This document shows, in pieces, positions 7,220-9,160 of a stretch of 9,160 nucleotides of DNA (the first letter of the stretch is position 1; every line of letters begins with the position of its first letter). Below the pieces are notes generated by a model. It was given only the letters and a program-made list of their open reading frames with translations. It was not told the DNA's origin and did no database searches. A program made the position numbers and the translations under genes. This DNA comes from Ilumatobacteraceae bacterium (lineage in GTDB: Bacteria; Actinomycetota; Acidimicrobiia; Acidimicrobiales; Ilumatobacteraceae), in assembly GCA_007122945.1 (NCBI GenBank), contig SKSP01000226.1:1-9160 (forward strand). The letters run 5' to 3'.

Positions 7220-8467
7220 GTGATCACCGACCTGCTCGCACCTCGGGCCGTCGCCGATGCACACGGCGTCTACCACGAACTCCGCGAGCACGCACCGATC
7301 ACGTGGCTGCCGGAGCACCACGCCTGGTTCGTCGCCCGCTACGACGGCGTGCACGCCGCGTTCCGCGATCTCCGGCTCTCGTCGGACCGGCTCACCCCCC
7401 TCGAGGCGCGCCTCGATCCCGACGCCAGGGCGATCCTCGCCGACACGTTCGACCTCCTGCGGGGCTGGATGGTGTTCCACGACCCGCCCCACCACGAACG
7501 GCTCCGCGGCCCGGTCCGGCGGGCGTTCACCCCGAGAGCGGTCGAGGCACTGCGGCCGCACGTCGTCGAGGTCGTCGACGAGTGCCTCGACGACATGGCC
7601 GCCGACATCGCCGAGCACGGCCGGACCGACCTGATCACCCGGCTCGCCTTCCCGCTCCCGGCGATCGTGATCGCCGAGCTGCTGGGGGTCCCGGTAGCGG
7701 ATCGAGACGAGTTCAAGACGTGGAGCACGCAGCTCGCCGCGATCGTGTTCGGCACGAGTGACCGGTCGTCGCAGGCCGAGCGGGCGGCGGCGGGCACCGC
7801 CAGGTTCGCCGAGTACTTCACCGGTCTCATCGAGCACTACGAGCGTCACCCGGCCGACAACCTGATCTCGGCGCTCATCGCCGCGCGCGACACCGCCGAG
7901 CCACCGCTGAGCGCGACCGAGCTCGTCGGAGCGTGCACGCTGCTGCTGTTCGGCGGGCACGAGACCACGACCAACCTGATCGGCAACGCGACCCGGGCGC
8001 TCGTCGAGCACCCCGACCAGCTGCGATGGCTCGGCGCGAACCCCGACGCCATCGGCGGAGCGGTCGAGGAGCTGCACCGCTTCGACGGGACGACGAAGCT
8101 GATGGTCCGGATCGTCGGCGAGGGTCACGAGCGCGAAGGTGTCGAGTTCGAGCCCGGCCAGACGGTGTTCCTCGGCACCGCGTCCGCCAACCGGGACCCG
8201 CGAGCGTTCGACCGGCCCGACGAGCTGCACCTCGACCGCCCCGACGCGCACAAGCACCTCGGCTTCGGGTACGGCCTGCACTTCTGCCTCGGCGCGCCGC
8301 TCGCCCGCCTGGAGACCCAGATCGCGATCGGTCGACTCGTGGGCCGCTTCGCCGACCTGGAGCTCGCGGCCGGTCCCGACGAGCTGCGCTACGGCGCGAC
8401 CATCCTCGGGCGCGCGCTCGACGAGCTCCCCGTGACGTCGGCCGGTGCCGGCGCGTCACCCGGATAG
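7220..8467 (+). CDS. cytochrome P450 monooxygenase (bacterial class I type, soluble)
   Basis: This 415-residue heme enzyme has every P450 landmark: the C-helix DPPHHERLR (88-96) with the HxxxR pair His92/Arg96, and the I-helix LLLFGGHETTTN (241-252) with the acid-alcohol pair Glu248/Thr249. ExxR is present as ELHR (284-287), and the heme loop FGYGLHFCLGAPLARLE (349-365) carries the ligand Cys356. There is no membrane anchor, so it should be cytosolic and need a separate ferredoxin and reductase; none is encoded here. The substrate cannot be told from sequence. The start is GTG, and an in-frame TGA lies directly before it (7217-7219), so no earlier start exists in frame. The N-terminus aligns with the usual beginning of soluble P450s. 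No Shine-Dalgarno sequence is properly spaced. The gene is divergent from gdh and ten bases upstream of the transporter gene. Confidence 0.96.
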   Translation: MITDLLAPRAVADAHGVYHELREHAPITWLPEHHAWFVARYDGVHAAFRDLRLSSDRLTPLEARLDPDARAILADTFDLLRGWMVFHDPPHHERLRGPVRRAFTPRAVEALRPHVVEVVDECLDDMAADIAEHGRTDLITRLAFPLPAIVIAELLGVPVADRDEFKTWSTQLAAIVFGTSDRSSQAERAAAGTARFAEYFTGLIEHYERHPADNLISALIAARDTAEPPLSATELVGACTLLLFGGHETTTNLIGNATRALVEHPDQLRWLGANPDAIGGAVEELHRFDGTTKLMVRIVGEGHEREGVEFEPGQTVFLGTASANRDPRAFDRPDELHLDRPDAHKHLGFGYGLHFCLGAPLARLETQIAIGRLVGRFADLELAAGPDELRYGATILGRALDELPVTSAGAGASPG

Positions 8468-8470
8468 CGT
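8465..8470 (+). promoter_or_regulatory. candidate -10 element of the VIT-family gene
   Basis: TAGCGT fits the TANNNT -10 pattern and overlaps the P450 stop codon TAG (8465-8467). It ends seven bases before the next GTG (8478), the geometry of a leaderless start and the same spacing as before the P450. No Shine-Dalgarno sequence precedes that GTG. Simple read-through from the P450 gene is the alternative. Confidence 0.35.
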
Positions 8471-8477
8471 CAGCGTC

Positions 8478-9160
8478 GTGGCGAACCGCGAACCGCATCC
8501 CGGCCATCGATCCGTCTCCGGCGGCAAGGCGCGCGCCGCGGTGTTCGGCGCCAACGACGGCCTGGTCTCGAACGTCTCGCTGATCCTCGGCTTCGCCGCG
8601 ACCGGCGTGGGCACCTCCGTCGTCCAACTCGCCGGGATCGCCGGCGCGGTCGCCGGCGGCATCTCCATGGCCGCCGGGGAGTGGGTCAGCGTGTCCGCGC
8701 AGAACGACCTCGTCCATCGTGAGGTCGAGGTCGAGCGGCGCGAGCTGCGACACAACCCCGAGACCGAGACGGCGGAGCTCGCCGAGGTGTACGTCGAGCA
8801 GGGCATGTCGCCCGAGCAGGCCCGGGCGGCGGCCGCTGCCGTCATGGAGCAGCCCGACGTGGCGCTGACGGTGCACACCCGCCACGAGCTGGGCGTCGAT
8901 CCCGAGGAGCTGCCGTCACCGTGGTGGGCGGCCGGACTGTCACTGATCTGCTTCCTGTTCGGCGCCGTGCTGCCGATCGTCCCGTGGTTCGTCACCTCCG
9001 GTGGCGCGGCGGCGATCGCGTCGGTGTCGATCGGCGTCGCTGCGGCGGCGATCGTCGGTGCGCTCGTCGGGCGCTTCGCCGAGCTGCCGCTGCCGCGCTC
9101 GATCGGCCGTCAGGTCGGCATCGTGCTCGGCGCCTGCGCGGTCACGTTCCTCATCGGCCA
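8478..9160 (+). CDS. VIT1/CCC1 family Fe2+/Mn2+ transporter (3' end outside window)
   Basis: The visible 227 residues cover nearly the whole of a family usually about 230-240 residues long. Members are membrane proteins that move Fe2+ or Mn2+ out of the cytoplasm (into vacuoles in plants and yeast). The opening GGKARAAVFGANDGLVSNVSLILGF (15-39) holds the conserved Asp27 of the first membrane helix. A second helix ends in GGISMAAGEWVSVSAQND (60-77), where Met64 and Glu68 match metal-pathway residues of the plant protein. A Glu-rich cytoplasmic segment (about 80-146, including EVEVERRE at 82-89) corresponds to the metal-binding domain. Three further hydrophobic segments follow (about 149-172, 176-198 and 210-227). 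The GTG start is ten bases after the P450 stop; no ribosome binding site is seen. Metal preference cannot be read from the sequence. Confidence 0.93.
   Translation, partial: MANREPHPGHRSVSGGKARAAVFGANDGLVSNVSLILGFAATGVGTSVVQLAGIAGAVAGGISMAAGEWVSVSAQNDLVHREVEVERRELRHNPETETAELAEVYVEQGMSPEQARAAAAAVMEQPDVALTVHTRHELGVDPEELPSPWWAAGLSLICFLFGAVLPIVPWFVTSGGAAAIASVSIGVAAAAIVGALVGRFAELPLPRSIGRQVGIVLGACAVTFLIG

Noticed and set aside
7109..8281. The gdh reading frame stays open for another 391 codons, as if the protein were 1963 residues long.
   Set aside because: The stretch is exactly antisense to a P450 gene with all its motifs, resembles no known domain, and a strong ribosome binding site precedes the internal ATG at 7108. 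Long open antisense frames are expected at this base composition.
1..9160. CRISPR arrays, insertion sequences, attachment sites or defence genes, including tRNA-linked integration at the two tRNA genes.
   Set aside because: No regularly spaced repeats, transposase or integrase motifs, or duplicated tRNA 3' ends were found within the window. An element beyond base 1 next to tRNA-Glu cannot be judged from here.

Overview
The window is high-GC DNA (by eye around 70%) with actinobacterial character: GTG starts, almost no AT-rich spacers, tightly packed genes, TANNNT-type -10 elements close to start codons, and a large single-chain NAD-dependent glutamate dehydrogenase of the type found in Streptomyces and mycobacteria. 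The codon habit (many TCG, GTC and GAG) and the gene set would suit a member of the Acidimicrobiia or a related actinobacterial line, but that placement is a guess from memory. All protein-coding genes look intact, apart from the last, which is cut by the window edge. I see no transposase, integrase, CRISPR array or phage gene.

Bases 1-7108 all read on the minus strand. In transcription order they are: a 1572-residue NAD-specific glutamate dehydrogenase (gdh, 7108-2390), glutamyl-tRNA synthetase (gltX, 2362-953), a small membrane-anchored DUF218/YdcF-type protein (956-243, overlapping gltX by four bases), tRNA-Gln with anticodon CTG (210-139), and tRNA-Glu with anticodon CTC (76-1). A perfect 10-bp hairpin lies between the two tRNAs. 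Four of the five genes concern glutamate: one enzyme that interconverts it with 2-oxoglutarate, the synthetase that loads it, and the two tRNAs a non-discriminating GluRS would load. The 27-bp gap between gdh and gltX is entirely a 9-bp-stem hairpin that holds the gltX Shine-Dalgarno sequence, an arrangement suited to translational coupling.

A 111-bp divergent spacer (7109-7219) holds a strong gdh ribosome binding site, an 11-bp direct repeat spaced by 14 bp, a short hairpin, and an AT-containing core that could serve as a -10 element in both directions. To its right, on the plus strand, are a cytochrome P450 (7220-8467) and, ten bases later, a VIT1/CCC1-family Fe/Mn transporter that runs off the window end (8478-9160). 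Both genes start with GTG, lack a properly spaced ribosome binding site, and have a -10-like hexamer ending seven bases before the start, so both may be read from leaderless mRNAs.

This is mostly a conserved chromosomal region. I did not find a new defence or mobile system. The points worth a second look are the glutamate-themed linkage, the hairpin coupling gdh to gltX, the sequence hints that GluRS is non-discriminating, and the control signals of the divergent spacer.
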